From positions 1-64,000 of the forward strand of contig JAAOOA010000134.1 of the NCBI GenBank assembly GCA_012861695.1: a stretch of 64,000 bases of DNA, read 5' to 3'. This stretch comes from Trematomus loennbergii. Taxonomy: Eukaryota > Chordata > Actinopteri > Perciformes > Nototheniidae. The stretch's first letter is position 1. Each line of letters starts with the position of its first letter. The notes below the pieces were generated by a model. That model was not told the origin of the DNA. It ran no database searches and saw only the letters and a list, made by a program, of their open reading frames with translations. Made by a program: the position numbers and the translations under genes. This document shows, piece after piece, positions 33,414 through 45,439 of the stretch.

Positions 33414-34205
33414 TTAAAGGTCCCATGTCATTCTTTTCCAGTTATTACCCGTGCCCTTGTGTGTTATGTAGCTTTTTATGCATGTAAACGGTCTGCAGAG
33501 TCACAAACCCTCAAAGTACACCCTGTAGCGAGTACAACTCTAACACAGAAAAGGCCTGTCTATGCTGCCCCAGAACGCCTCGTTGGAGATTTCTCTTTTT
33601 CTTCCTGGTACCAAGTGACGTAACGACGACCAAAATGGACTCATTGGTCCAAATGGACCAATCCGCGGAGCCGTTATGTTACGTCCGCAGAGCCGTTACG
33701 TTATGTCCGCGGATTGGTCCAAATTGACCAATGGACTTCCTCACACACACACACACTCAATCTTTTTTCAGCTGCAGCTCCGCGGATTTCTCAGCCTGAG
33801 ACGGCGGGACGCGGCGAGGCTGTGAGTCTGTGTGAGCAGCAGCAACGTCCCTCCAACACGGCACCCAGACCCCACGCAGCATTCTCATCTGTTTGTCATT
33901 ACTGGTGTCATTTTCTGGTTGCTAACTAACGCCATTGTAACACATAATCACTGATGTTCCGCTGTAACGGTGGTGGACTCATCAGAACAGAGTGGGCGAG
34001 CTGACCAATCAGAGCACAGTGGACTCACAGGGAGGGGGGGGGCAGGAGCTCCAACAAGCCGTGTAGGACAGAGAGTGAATACACATACTATACAGAGATG
34101 CTGTATGAGATACCAATGTGAGTTTGGAAAATTGTAAATCTATTTTAGTAGACCTCAACAATGGAATTATGATCAGTAGAAATGGCCATGACATGGGACC
34201 TTTAA
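33414..34205. mobile_element. TTAA MITE nested in an older TTAA repeat
   Basis: TTAAAGGTCCCATGTCATTC at the left and ATGACATGGGACCTTTAA at the right with TTAA on both borders, 792 bp. It splits a sequence (GGCTTCTTAACATTTAA... ACTATGAATGTGTCAT) that is uninterrupted at 60,466-60,500, so the insertion site and its TTAA can be read directly. No gene inside. Confidence 0.88.
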
Positions 34206-35715
34206 CAAACTATGAATGTGTCATACCCACTTAACGGGAAGAAACTCAGCTATCAGACAATATTAACCATTGTTAGCTAAACGAAACACAAGGGTAATAC
34301 AAAGGCTCTGAATTAGCCCTGAGCGAAAAAATGCTAACGCACTTAGCAAAGAACTCACGGTAAAATATTACCTTATTACTCAGATCTGCAAACAATATAT
34401 CAGCTAGCAAGCTGAGATTCCACAGATTCTAGAAATACAAGTATCATCACTGAGCGATCAAAACTTGCACCAGGGGAAGCAAACCCAGACATCACACCAC
34501 GTAGCTTTACGAATACACACTACCGCCGCCTGCTGGTAAGGAGAGTTATTGCCACTCACGCATGCGCAGTTCGTACGTGCTTCTTGGCAGTCGGCTGAAG
34601 TCTTTGCGGTGTGTTCCAGTGCGACACATGGCCAAGACGCAGAGACGCGAGGCGACACAACAGTCGGGGGTCCATCTGTGTCAGTTCTTTGGTGTCAGCT
34701 TAGTGTGTCCGGGCCTTTAGAGCCAATAGAATCGAGGGGAAGTTCCTAAAATCCATCTAAACATTACTCATTGGTGAATGAGTGATGCGTAGCCAGAATG
34801 CCCAAAACCGGAAGCTGTCATACACTCTCGTAGCAGCTAATGTGAAAACTCCGTTATTGACATAAATATAGTGATGGATTATTGAACAAACAACAAATAG
34901 CGTGTGCGTTCCATTTTCACTCTACAACGAGAAGCTCATGGGGCTTTCCCGAACCTGTGTCGAGAGCTGGAGTTAAATGAAATCTCAGATTTGCCTTCTT
35001 AATAGTTTGTTTGGGTCCCTCACTTCCGTTTCGCTTCTCATGCACTGATTCGCTAGCTGAACAGCCAATCAGAGTGATTTATTTTGCCGACAGCCTTTGG
35101 CCGACTGCCAAAGACTACTGTTTTCGGCCGAAAAGGTGTCGGCACGGCTGAAAAGATACGACGGTGCGGGACACACCAATCTGAGTAGGGTGTTCGACGC
35201 TCATCGACGGCCTGACATCGACGGCCAAAATTGGCTTGTTGTGTCCGGGCCTTAACGGTTAAAAAGAGGTTTCAATCATCAAAATTGACCGAGGGGGGCC
35301 AGAGATATGGAAAATCCACCCAAATGACCCCAGAAGTGTTTTTTTTTTTGCTAAACCTCTCGAAGAAGGTAAAATGTCACTTGTTTTGCATCGATCTTGA
35401 TACAGGGTACTTATATGTTATAGTTTGGATTCCTAAAGCTTTTAGTCTCCGATCTCATCATTCAAGGGTGGTTTTCATAAGTAATGTTTTTTTTTTGGAC
35501 GGACACTATAATTTTTTTTTTTTTTACTCTGTTCAATCTGAATTTACTTTCAAATAAAAAAAAATTCTATATTGATTCTCACTATTCTACATCCAACTTA
35601 CAGGTTTATCATTGCTTTGAGAAAAAAGATTATTAATTTACCCCTTTTAGAAGCGAAGTTATAGTCATTTGTTCTGGGAATGTCATTTTTCGAGCCTGAG
35701 GCCTGAAAAACAGGT
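34206..35715. mobile_element. TTAA-family repeat, rearranged copy
   Basis: Shares long stretches with 55,994-56,935 and 35,901-36,931. The part at about 34,708-34,860 runs in the opposite orientation to the part at 35,240-35,715, so the copy has an internal inversion or a second insertion. Ends with CCTGAAAAACAGG. No gene; short ORFs here are incidental. Confidence 0.65.
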
Positions 35716-35900
35716 GTTAGAGCCAGTATTTTGATTTTATAAGAAAGGCCACCTAATTGTGACGTCTGTAGTCAACACATTATAAAGGACTACAATTCCC
35801 ACGGTGCCTGCGCTAAAGCCACAGTGATGGGCAACCTGTTTGAGAGACGCCGTCGAGGAACAGATTTTAACCCTACACGTACAAATCGCACAAGTACCCT

Positions 35901-36931
35901 TTAACCTGTTAAGCCCTGAGCCTGTTTTTCAGGTCTCAGGCTAGAAAATGACATTCCCAGAACAAATGACCATATCTTCCCTTCTAAAAGGGTTACATTA
36001 ATAATCTTTTTTCTCAAAGTAATGATAAACCTGTGAGTTGGATGTAGAAAAGTCAGAATCAATATAGATGTTTTTTTATTTGAAAGAAAATTCAGATTTT
36101 ACATAGTAAAAAACTGTAAATTAGTGTCCGTCCAAAAATTATTTTTTACTTATAGTGAAAACTACCCTTGGATGATGGTAAGGCAGACTAAAAGCTTTAG
36201 GAATCCAAAGTACAACATATAATAAGTACCCTGTATCAAGATTGATGCAAAACAAGTGACATTTGACTTTTTAGAGAGATTTAGCAAAAAGAAACCACTT
36301 CTGGGGTCATTTGGGTGGATTTTCCATCCCTGGCTTCCCTTGCTCGATTTTGATGGTTGACACCTCTTTCTGACCGTTAGAGCCAATAAATCGAAGGGGG
36401 AGTCCCCCACACACACTCATTGTGAAAAAAAGGTGGGGCTTCGCGCATGCAGTTTTGCATCAGAGCGAACCTATCTGGAAACGGAAAAGCAGTTTTATTG
36501 CTTATGGATTATCAGAAATCATTTCAAAGGGACACAGACACATTGGATTAACCTATGGATTAACTTCAGCAGCGTTTTTATCGTTTTAATGCCATTGAAG
36601 ACCACTTTGGAGAGACTAGAGCCAAGGTAAAATGTTAGCATTTTTAGCTACCTAGCGTCACCTGTTTTGATGTCTGTTTTTGTTTATAACGTCGCAAATT
36701 CGTATAATTCAGTGATAATGAGGGTACCTTTCGATTCTGTGTCACCTCACGATGTGAATCGATGTCGATGTGGAGAAGAGATAAATAAAAATGATCAGTT
36801 AGATGAGTTTCTTCCGTGACATGGATATAAAACATTCATAGTTTATTAAATGAACATGCCCTCAGACACTGTTTCCTGCAAGATGTTGCGGCAGTGCCCC
36901 GGTACCGGGGTCTCTCGGCTTAACAGGTTAA
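35901..36931. mobile_element. TTAA-family element, full length
   Basis: Starts TTAACCTGTTAAGCC and ends GGCTTAACAGGTTAA, inverted, with TTAA at both borders; 1,031 bp. It faces the copy that ends at 35,715, giving an inverted pair. Piggybac-like non-autonomous element by its target, no transposase seen. The interval 35,716-35,900 has no gene. Confidence 0.8.
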
Positions 36932-37298
36932 GTTATGAAGTTATATAAGCATTATTAAGAAAGAAAGAATACCCAAGTTGTTTATTAGTTAATGTGAACA
37001 TTAGTGAACACGGAAGGACCGCATTGACTTTCTGGATTGTGACAACGTGGATTTCTGTGGAAAAAGACTTGTGCTGCATGTTGTGATGTTGCAATACATT
37101 ATAGTCTAATGCTGGAAGTGGAACAAATTTGCTTATGAATAAAGTGGAACGTAACAAGGAGGGTATCTTGAAAAGCGCTTTAATAAGTTTGTCTATCTGG
37201 CTTACTGCCGCGGATCCAAGCCGCACAACAACATAGCGCAACATTAAAATAAGGACAGCTATTTACACGTGGATGTTCAACGACAATAAAGCATAAAC
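36932..37298. other. Leader of the BEL/Pao element, no LTR recognised
   Basis: AT-rich sequence before the first gag Met. No second copy of it occurs after the element's 3' end, so no long terminal repeat can be named. Confidence 0.35.
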
Positions 37299-38178
37299 AT
37301 GGCTGAAAAGGAAAATGTGGAAACGAATGAAACTCCTATGGACCCAAACGTGAATGAACGTGAAGTACCTGTGGAAAATGCTGACGTCAGACCAAAAAGA
37401 ACAATAAGACCTACAGAAGAGGCTTTAGAAGCTAAGCTGGTGCAATTAATTAAAAAAAGGAAAACGAAATTGGGTCAAGTCTCAAGGAAACTTGTTTTGA
37501 TTGATTCACTCATGATTGATTATGGGAATATCATTGAGATGCAAAGTTGTCGTGGGGTTTTTCAAATACTCTCCAAAGAGTTTTCAAACTCACATCACTC
37601 AGTGCAAGAAATGCTGTCAGAGCAAGAACAAGAAAGTGATCATGTTGACTGGTATCTCCCAAAAATTGCATATTTCAATGAGTTTCAAGATGTGATGGTT
37701 AGCTAGAGCTGCCTCCTTTGAGAATGTGCCTCCTTCTGACCATGGCTCATATACTGCATATATGTCAAGTCCACATAAAGCAATATCAGTGGGCATGATA
37801 AGCAAAAAAGGTAAAAGCTATAAAATCTATGATAAATCTTCAACAGCTTCATCAGTAAGAAGAAAGGCAGAGAGAGCTGGGCTCATAGCACACGCTGTTG
37901 CCTTACCACAGAAACACTCACTTGAAAAACAAGAAGCTGACCTGGAAGCAATGAAAGCCAATATCAGAGCTAAAATGGAAAAGCTTGAGCTTCAAACTGA
38001 TATTGATGCTGCAACAGCCAAAATTAAAACATTGGAAGCTTCAGATAATGATGAATCTGATCCTGACCCTCGTGTGGGAGAGGAGCAGTGTGACAATGGT
38101 CAGCCAGCTGAAAATTATGATTTCCAGGATGAAGAGAACCGAGGAAAACCTGTGGAGAAGGATAATAAAAAGAGTTTC
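37299..38178 (+). pseudogene. BEL/Pao gag, N-terminal part
   Basis: MAEKENVETNETP opens a charged region with RPKRTIRPTEEALEAKL, then a Gag-like helical segment (IDSLMIDYGNI). The frame stops at 37,706 and a second frame resumes at about 37,709 with a long charged coiled coil (SSVRRKAERAGL, EKQEADLEAMKANIRAKMEKLELQ-type heptads). It is cut at about 38,180 by a MITE. Confidence 0.75.
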
Positions 38179-38182
38179 ATAA

Positions 38183-38838
38183 GGCGCATTCACACCGCAG
38201 TACTTTTTCCACAAAGGTTCATGAGAACTCTTTAGTTCTCATGAACTAAGTACAGATCGCGCTCACACCGGAATAAGTTCCTGGGGAAGGATTAGGCAAA
38301 TGAAGCCGCTGACGTCACTTTTTCTTCTTCTGCTTTGGGTTTACTGGCAGGCCGCAAACAACTTCACAGCGTCTACTGCCACCCGAAGTCCCCGGCCGGA
38401 AGTCCCCGGAGTTGGGGACTGGCTTCAGTAGAAGCTGCTGGGACTCCCAGCAACTTCTACTGAAGCCTTCCGAGTAAATCGCCAGAACGCCGACACCTCA
38501 TCTCCACCGCTCCCATGTTTTCTTTTGTGTTGCCATAAGTTAGTCTCTCTGCGTTTGTGCGCTGGGCTATGCTAATGAATAATGCTAATGCGAGGATAAT
38601 AAAATGGCGGCTTCACAAAACTTTTTGGAGTTTTACGGGGGTGTCTTGCAATCCGCCCAGCCAATCAGACATAGGAACCTTTTTCTCCCACGAAAGTACC
38701 TGCTCTCTAGCAGGGACGGAAAAGGGGTGGAAAAGGTTCTGATTAACTAATTTTAGTTCCGGCTCTTTTTGGTGTGAACGCGACATTTCGGAACTATATC
38801 GGAACTAAAGTGGGAAAAGTACTGCGGTGTGAACGCGG
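38183..38838. mobile_element. MITE inside gag
   Basis: GCATTCACACCGCAGTACTT at the left is inverted at the right (AAGTACTGCGGTGTGAACGC). About 655 bp, no gene. Gag-like coding resumes directly after it. Confidence 0.8.
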
Positions 38839-38849
38839 CTATAGACTCC

Positions 38850-39828
38850 AATTCAATAAACTCAAGTCATGCAGCCCTAGTGGTCATGTACAAGTATTAC
38901 AACCAAGGCCCACAACAAGGACAGCAGCATCACTCCATCCAGGTCAGACAAAGCTCTCGGACAGAAAGCAATGACTTTATTCAAGTAACGCAGCGACAAA
39001 ACGAAATCACTGAAATGCTAACGAAGGAGCAACACTTAACATTACTCCCATCCAGAGAAATACCCATCTTTAAAAGAGATCCATTACAGTACCTTCATTC
39101 ATCAGAATGTTTGAAAAATACAATAGAAGATGAAACTGACAATTACAAAGACAGGCTGTTCTTTCTAGAGCAGTATACAGAAGGCCAAGCTAAAGACTTG
39201 GTAAAAAGTTGCCAATACATGGATTCTAAAAAGGCTTTTTGGAAGACTGCTCCAAGAGAACTATGGACATCAACTCTTAATCGCAGCAGCTTGTTTGGAC
39301 AAAATGTTGAACTGGAATGCCATCAAGAGTGAAGATAGAAAAGCACTGCATTATTATGCTCGTGGATGTTGCAACACAATGGAAGATGTTGAGTTTTTGG
39401 ATGAAATGAATAGCACATCAAACATGAGAAATGTGATCATGAAACTCCCATTTAAACTTAGGGAAAAGTGGAGAACAACTGCATATGCATACTATGAACA
39501 CAATAAGACAAGAGCAAAGTTTCCAATATTGGTCGACTTCATTGAAAAGCATGCACGCATTGCATCAGACCCCATGTTTGGAGACATACAGGATGTCATG
39601 CCAAAAAGGGATATTAAAGTGTACAAATCACCCAGCAATAAGCCTGCTCATGGTTATAAGGGAAGTAGTTGTGTTACTGTGACAAGCCCAATAATCAGTG
39701 AGGAGCAAAAACCTTTCCAAAACATCAAATCAGACGATGAAGGCATTACTGTTAAGAGGCGCTGTGTATTTTGTGCAGGAGAACACACCTCTGAAACATG
39801 TAACATGAACAAAAAAATCTCACAATGA
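38850..39828 (+). pseudogene. BEL/Pao gag, middle part with zinc knuckle
   Basis: Two overlapping frames, 38,829-39,332 and 39,295-39,828, carry BEL/Pao gag hallmarks: LPSREIPIFKRDPLQYL, DRLFFLEQYTEGQAKDLVKSC, WNAIKSEDRKALHYYARGCC, LPFKLREKWRTTAY and FIEKHARIASDPMFGDIQD. The end holds a knuckle-like CVFCAGEHTSETC. One frame change lies near 39,240-39,300. Confidence 0.88.
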
Positions 39829-39861
39829 AAAGGTTGACTGCTTAAAAGCACAAGGAATTTA

Positions 39862-41135
39862 AAATCAAATCAAGTTTTATTTATAAACTGTGAGGTAGTC
39901 AAGGGTTAATCGAACGCAGACGACGCGCAGGGGCACGTGATTTGACTCCTGCGGAAGGGATGGAGGTTGTAAACAGAACCGGTAAATGGTCTGAGATACG
40001 CGTTGCTGCACATATTTCATCCACAGATACAGACATTCCAAACTATAATACTAAGTCCAAAGTGTGTCCTTTTTCGTGTGTTGGGCCAGCCACGGACTGA
40101 ACGAGACCAAAAGAATCAAGGAGATTTAAAAAGTCCCTAACCAGAGGTTTGGACTCGCAACACACATGGACATTGAAGTCTCCGGAGATCAAAACACGAT
40201 CATATTTCACCATGATCCCGGACAGAAAGTCAGAAAAGTCACTTATGAAATCCTTATTGCACTTTGGCGGACGATACACGACTGCGCAGAGTATAGGCGA
40301 GGCCGGGTTCAGTTCAAAAAGCTGCAACTCAAAGCTAGCATAGCTAGTTACAGGGTGAAGCAATCGGCATTGGAGGCTAGCTCTAAACACTGATGCTATG
40401 CCCCCACCATGGCCGGTGGCACGGGGGAGCTGAAGAATGTACAGTCAGGAGGAAGAAGTTCAGAGAACGGTGTATACTCGCCAGCGTGGACCCAGGTCTC
40501 CGTCAGGAACATAAATCCAGTTCACGAGAGGTGAAGAAGTCGTTTAGCAGGAACGTTTTGTTTGCTATCGACCTAGCATTTAGCAAAGCCATGCAAAGTT
40601 TTCACTCCGGGCTTGCCGAAGGTGTAGTGCGTCTCAGCTGACGAAGATGTGCGTGTTGAACGCCGCGCGGGCCGGGAGCAGTCAGTCGGACAGGAGGAGC
40701 TGCCAGCGGGCCCAGCAGAGTCCGCAGCTCCGGAAAAACAGGGCGAATCCACCGATCCCTCACATGGCGTGCAGTGGGAGGGCCATGACATCCGAGGCGT
40801 GGATAAGTCCCAGGAGAAGCCGTCAGGTATGCCTTAAGATGGACCCGTGCACCACCACGCTTTCCCCGTCGTCTAAAGCGCTTTCGGCGAGGCAGGATGC
40901 AGGGCAACCGGCGCAGGTAGGTGGGAATATTCTACAGTAGAGGGGGGGGGGGCGATTTATGGTTGCCAGATGTAGGTTTGGGCAGCAATATCAACTCCAG
41001 TGAGGGTCTGAGGTGGAGGAGAGCTTGGCGATCATAAACGAGCAGAGCAGAGACATTCTGACAAACATAAAACAAAAACAGGATAGCTAAAGGTAGAGAG
41101 CTGAGGGAGCGGCGAGCCGACACAGGCGCCATCTT
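39862..41135 (-). mobile_element. Antisense LINE 5' fragment inside gag
   Basis: Minus-strand L2-like remnant. The 5' part has a hydrophobic segment and LLVYDRQALLHLRPS (about 41,130-40,935). The endonuclease C-terminal part (40,390-40,043) shows LCAVVYRPPK, LISGDFNVHV and GHTLDLVL, typical of apurinic-like LINE endonucleases. The reverse transcriptase is missing, so the copy has an internal deletion. It splits the gag zinc-knuckle region between KAQGI-like and CFGCLTKGH-like codons. Confidence 0.75.
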
Positions 41136-41139
41136 TTGT

Positions 41140-41690
41140 CATCAAATTTGCTTTGGCTGTCTAACGAAAGGACATCTAAGCAAAGACTGTCAGAAAATAA
41201 TGAAATGTGAAGTTTGTTCAATGAAACATCCAACAATATTGCACATCTACAAGAAATAGATTGAACAAAAAGACAACTGATAATTACACCCAAGCAGCTT
41301 CTGTAAGTAGTGCATTAGTCTCTTTAAATGGCAGAAACCACACTGGGGCCGGTGGTCAACAAACCCTACCAATTATCCCAGTTCAAATAAAGTTGTCAAA
41401 CTCGAACCAGACTGTGCAGACTTACGCATTTATGGATCAGGGAAGCACTGCAAGTTGTTGTACTCAAGCCCTTCAACAAGATGTGCATGCCAAGGGCAAG
41501 AGAACAAAATCATCTTAAAAACAATGGGTCAGGAGAAAATGATTGACACTTCCTTTGTCAAAGGTCTTGAAGTGAGTTGCATCGAAGGCAATGATTTTTA
41601 TCAGCTGCCTAAAGTATACACAAAAGAGAAAATTCCTGCTGAAAAGAGCACATTCCCACTCAAGAAAATAAATGGAAATATCTAAGAGAA
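41140..41690 (+). pseudogene. BEL/Pao second zinc knuckles and protease
   Basis: CFGCLTKGHLSKDCQ and CEVCSMKHPTILHI resume the gag end, then a stop. From 41,261 a retropepsin-like segment reads LPIIPVQIKL and AFMDQGSTASCCT, where the Asp of the D-x-G-S/T signature is present. A one-base change separates this from the following frame (TMGQEKMIDTSFVKGLEVS). Confidence 0.82.
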
Positions 41691-41799
41691 ATTAAGTTGC
41701 CTGAATTGGATTGTGAAATCGGGTTGCTTATAGGAACAAATGCACCAAAGCTAATGGAGCCGTGAAAATAATAAACAGTCAAAATAGAGGACCCGTTGT

Positions 41800-42385
41800 G
41801 TTAAGACAGTCCTAGGTTGGGTTGTGAATGGACTGAATCAGGAAACCACTGAATCTGAGAATACTTCATGTGCTGTTGTTAATCGGATATCAGTGACAGA
41901 TTTAAGTGAGCTGCTGGTGCAGCAATACAATCATGACTTTCCAGAGAGACGTTGTGATGAGAAGAAAGAGATGTCAGTTGAAGACAAACAATTCTTAAAG
42001 ATCATGTCAGATTCAGCTGAAATCAAAGATGGACATTATCAGCTTGAACTTCCATTTAAACAGAAGAATATCATGATGCCAAACAATCGCAAACTTGCAG
42101 AGCAGAGAGCAGAATCATTAAAAAAGGAAATTCAAAAGGAACAAAGTTTTCCATGATGAATATAAAACATTCTTGGAGGCTGTGATAGCAAAAGGTCCGC
42201 TCAGCTACTGCCCCAAGAGCAGCTCAAACCTGAGAGTGGAAATATGTGGTGCATACCACATCATGGGGTTCATCACCCAAAGAAGGGCAAGATTTGTGTA
42301 GTGATCGATTGTTCTGCATCTTATCAAGGATATTCATTCAATGAAAAGCTTATTCAGGGTCCCAATCTTACCAACAACAATCCAT
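41800..42385 (+). pseudogene. BEL/Pao reverse transcriptase, N-terminal part
   Basis: NRISVTDLSELLVQQYNHDF, KEMSVEDKQFLKIM and DGHYQLELPFK match the segment before the BEL/Pao polymerase. After a frame change near 42,150, the start of the palm follows (IPHHGVHHPKKGKI, VIDCSASYQG, LIQGPNLTNN). It stops there; the catalytic YVDD-type box and RNase H are not present anywhere in the window. Confidence 0.85.
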
Positions 42386-42389
42386 CAGA

Positions 42390-42785
42390 TCTAGCTAGTT
42401 TTAGCTAATGATATGGCTTCTGCCCCTCCCTACACGCAGATCACGCAGACTCAAACCTCATCTTATGCCCAAATTCCAGCTGAGAGGGTCTTCTCTATAG
42501 CTGGCCTGATTGTGAATCGCCTCCGCACCCGCCTCTCCGCTGAGCATGTAGACATGCTCATATTCTTAAACAAGAATGAGTATTGAATAGCTGCATTCTG
42601 TGCATAGGCCCTGTTATAGGTTGTTGATCTCTGTTAATAGGGTTACGTTACCCTAACCGGTTATGTTGTTCGTGTATGATCCCTCTTTAATTTAAAAACC
42701 AAGTTATGTTTTAAGCATGAAAGCTGTAGGCCTATAGCTGTCAACTGTTCAAACTGTGATCACCAGTTCAATACATTTGACAAAT
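42390..42785 (+). mobile_element. hAT transposase C-terminal fragment
   Basis: An open stretch at 42,475-42,588 reads PAERVFSIAGLIVNRLRTRL and HVDMLIFLNKNEY then stop, the hAT C-terminal dimerisation signature. About 190 bp of 3' sequence follow before BEL/Pao coding resumes. No terminal repeats recognised; a 3' remnant. Confidence 0.8.
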
Positions 42786-42789
42786 TCGA

Positions 42790-43190
42790 CCAAATCAAAT
42801 AAAGCTGATTGAGAAGGAGATGAGAGTGTTTAATGACTCTATGAGAGGTCTCACAATCTCCAAGGATAACTTGGATAAGGCTGAAGCAGCAGTGTTGTGT
42901 TCTTTTGTGTCTTTTCCAGAGGAAGTGGACACTTTGAAAAGGGGAAAACCTATCAAAGGAAGTAGTGCCCAACCATTCTTGGAAAACACCACCATGTCTC
43001 TAAAACTATACTTCGAGATATTCATCAACAAGTTGGTCACAGTGGAAGGAATCATGTTATCCAGGTTAAGACAAAAATACTGGATACCATGTGCCAATGC
43101 ATTAGCCAGAAAAATTATATCTGAATGTACTGGGTGTATCTCAATGTCGAGGAAAGCTGCTCCAGAGCCACTATTTCAAGGATACTATGT
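42790..43190 (+). pseudogene. BEL/Pao integrase zinc-binding region
   Basis: The frame from 42,820 shows SLKLYFEIFINKLVTVEGIM, SRLRQKYWIPCANALARKII and SECTGC, the region around the integrase HHCC domain. The two His expected upstream in this family are not clear, suggesting loss or divergence. Confidence 0.75.
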
Positions 43191-43550
43191 CATCGAGTGC
43201 CGCCGAAGGACTGTTCCAATGTCCAGGATACTTGGAATTCTACCGAGGCCGGCGTCCTTCGTTGAGGGAAATTTCGAGGCTGCACATGTGTAGCCTCTGC
43301 GGTCTTAAAATCCCCACAATGCTTAGTTTGCGGACGGACCAATTTCCACAATCTTTGGCGGAAATCGGGCTCCATTTAAGGCGGGGCCTCGCATATGACG
43401 CACACCTGTTAGCCTGTTCCACCATTCTTCGTTTTCCGAGGCTAGGAAGGATTTTTGCCTCGCTTCAGAAGGAACTGACTCGGAAGGGACTTGTTCTACC
43501 AAGGAAGTGTCCTCTACATTGAGAAACACCCACCGTGTGCAGACGCATGC
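43190..43550. mobile_element. Unidentified insertion in integrase
   Basis: About 360 bp between the zinc-binding part and the catalytic core, with no similarity to BEL/Pao or to other elements in this window. Terminal repeats were not recognised. Small ORFs on both strands look incidental. Confidence 0.5.
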
Positions 43551-43554
43551 ATGG

Positions 43555-43925
43555 AAATGCAGGAGAACAAAACATTTCAGATCTGCCAACAGACAGAATT
43601 ATACCAGACCTACCACCATTCACATATGTTGGAGTGGATTACTTTGGCCCCTGGAAGTGAAAAGAGGACGAAGCATTGTGAAACGATATGGAGTTATCTT
43701 TACCTGTCTAACAACCAGAGCGGTGCACTTGGAAGTAGCTCATTCGTTGGATACAGATTCATGCATTAATGCCTGCAGACGTTTCATCAGCAGAAGAGGC
43801 CAAATATTGGAGATGAGGTCAGACAATGGGACTAATTGCGTTGCCACTGAAAGATAGCTGAAGGAATCTATAAAAGAGTGGAATCTGAGCAAAATAGAAC
43901 AAGCCCTCCAGCAAAACAGGGATGC
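43555..43925 (+). pseudogene. BEL/Pao integrase core, first part
   Basis: [19 protein letters not shown] holds the first catalytic Asp. [20 protein letters not shown] and [12 protein letters not shown] hold the second. The frame stops at 43,857 and the third acidic residue lies beyond an insertion. Confidence 0.88.
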
Positions 43926-44203
43926 AAACTCATCAGGTATGAAAAAGGTGACAAGGATCCGAGCCCCCGAACCCCACGGAATATCGGCTTTAAAATGAGG
44001 AATAACAGAGGATTTTAGCAGTCAGAACAACTAAAGCAGTTCATAATAACAGAAACGCCAAAGAGTCACATCTAATAGAAATGTATAAAAGCATTTATTT
44101 TAATTGTGTAGCAGTCAGTTTATAATTTTGGCAGCACTGTTGAGCATTTTGAAAATGTATTTTCATGCCTCTGTGCAAGGCTTAGTCTTTCTATCTTTAT
44201 AGC

Positions 44204-44882
44204 CAGTGGTGTAAAGTAACTAAGTTCATAAACTCAAGTACTATACTTGGGTACAATTTTGAGATACTTGTACTTTATTTAAGTATTTCAATGTGTTGCT
44301 ACTTTGTTCTTCTTCTCCTCTACAGTTCAGAGGTAACTGGTGTACTTTTCCTCCACTACATGTATTTAATACCTTTAGTTACTTCACAGATGTGGATGAA
44401 TGATGTGAAATATAATCAAGTGTTAAATCAGACTTTAGTTCCACTTGGAGTAAATTCACAAGCTACCCTGCAGTATACAAAGTCATTCAAACTAGCTGCA
44501 TCTTTACCAGCTTTGAGAACACTTTCATGATCAATCATTATAAAAATATCATATATATTATTCTGAAATGGACCAATCTGCACAATGACTACTTTTACTG
44601 TCGCTACTTTAACTATATTTTGATGATAATACTTTTTTACTTTTACTTGAGGAACATTTTGAATGCAGGATTTTTACTGTAACAGAGTATTCCTACACTC
44701 TGGTACTTCTACTCAAGTACAAGATCTGAGTACTTCTACTTTTACTCAAGTACAAGATCTGAGTACTTCTACTTTTACTCAAGTACAAGATCTGAGTACT
44801 TCTACTTTTACTCTAGTACAAGATCTGAGTACTTCTACTTTTACTCAAGTACAAGATATATACTTATACCACCTCCGTTTAT
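44204..44882. mobile_element. hAT-type MITE (GTGGTGTAAAGTAACT end)
   Basis: CAGTGGTGTAAAGTAACTAAGT at the left is a familiar fish hAT end. The right side is built of AAGTAC-rich repeats and ends ATACCACCTC, an approximate inverse. 43,926-44,203 and 44,883-45,440 are flanking inserted sequence without a gene. Confidence 0.65.
44710..44862 (+). repeat. 33-bp tandem repeat, about 4.6 copies
   Basis: AAGTACAAGATCTGAGTACT recurs every 33 bp inside the hAT-type MITE. The repeat of 11 codons in one frame is incidental. Confidence 0.9.
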
Positions 44883-45439
44883 AGCCTATGAAAATAACTA
44901 TTTGAAAACGAAGGCTAAAGCTAACGTTAGCAGATAGTGACAATGTATGCTAGTTAGCTAGCTCAACGATTCCTTAAATAATATTGCGACAGAAAAACTT
45001 TTCAGTGCACATCACGCTCTGCCGCTCCGACAGGGAGCTCTGCTCTGAACACCTGAACGGCCCGTTCAGCTGTTCACCAGCGGTCCAGTCTGTGCCACAG
45101 TGACTCCGGACCGCACAGTTAATATTAACGAACGCACCGTAGGTAATGTAGCTGCTGAAGCTAGACCCTCATCCCGGAGCAGCAGAGCCTTATTATACAT
45201 CCATGAGCAGAGCCGACAGGCAGGAAGACTCGAGCACACAGCTCACGCTTCATTATAATATATAAAAAAGAACACCATGCGTGTCATGATGGCACATAAC
45301 AGCTCGCGGCCGCAGATTACTCCGGGTCCCAGACCCCCCCCATACCCCAAAAATATTTGTATTGCAGATCTACATGAATCACACAAACGACCTATTTTGG
45401 ATTCAAAATGGCGAATTTCGCCGAAAGGTGACAAGTTTG

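Noticed and set aside
36932..37298. 5' LTR of the BEL/Pao element
   Set aside because: No matching copy at the 3' side and no clear primer-binding site; left unassigned.
45277..45434. Continuation of the BEL/Pao integrase upstream of 45,440
   Set aside because: The codons before DVKWTFNPPYG do not resemble integrase and lie in inserted sequence.
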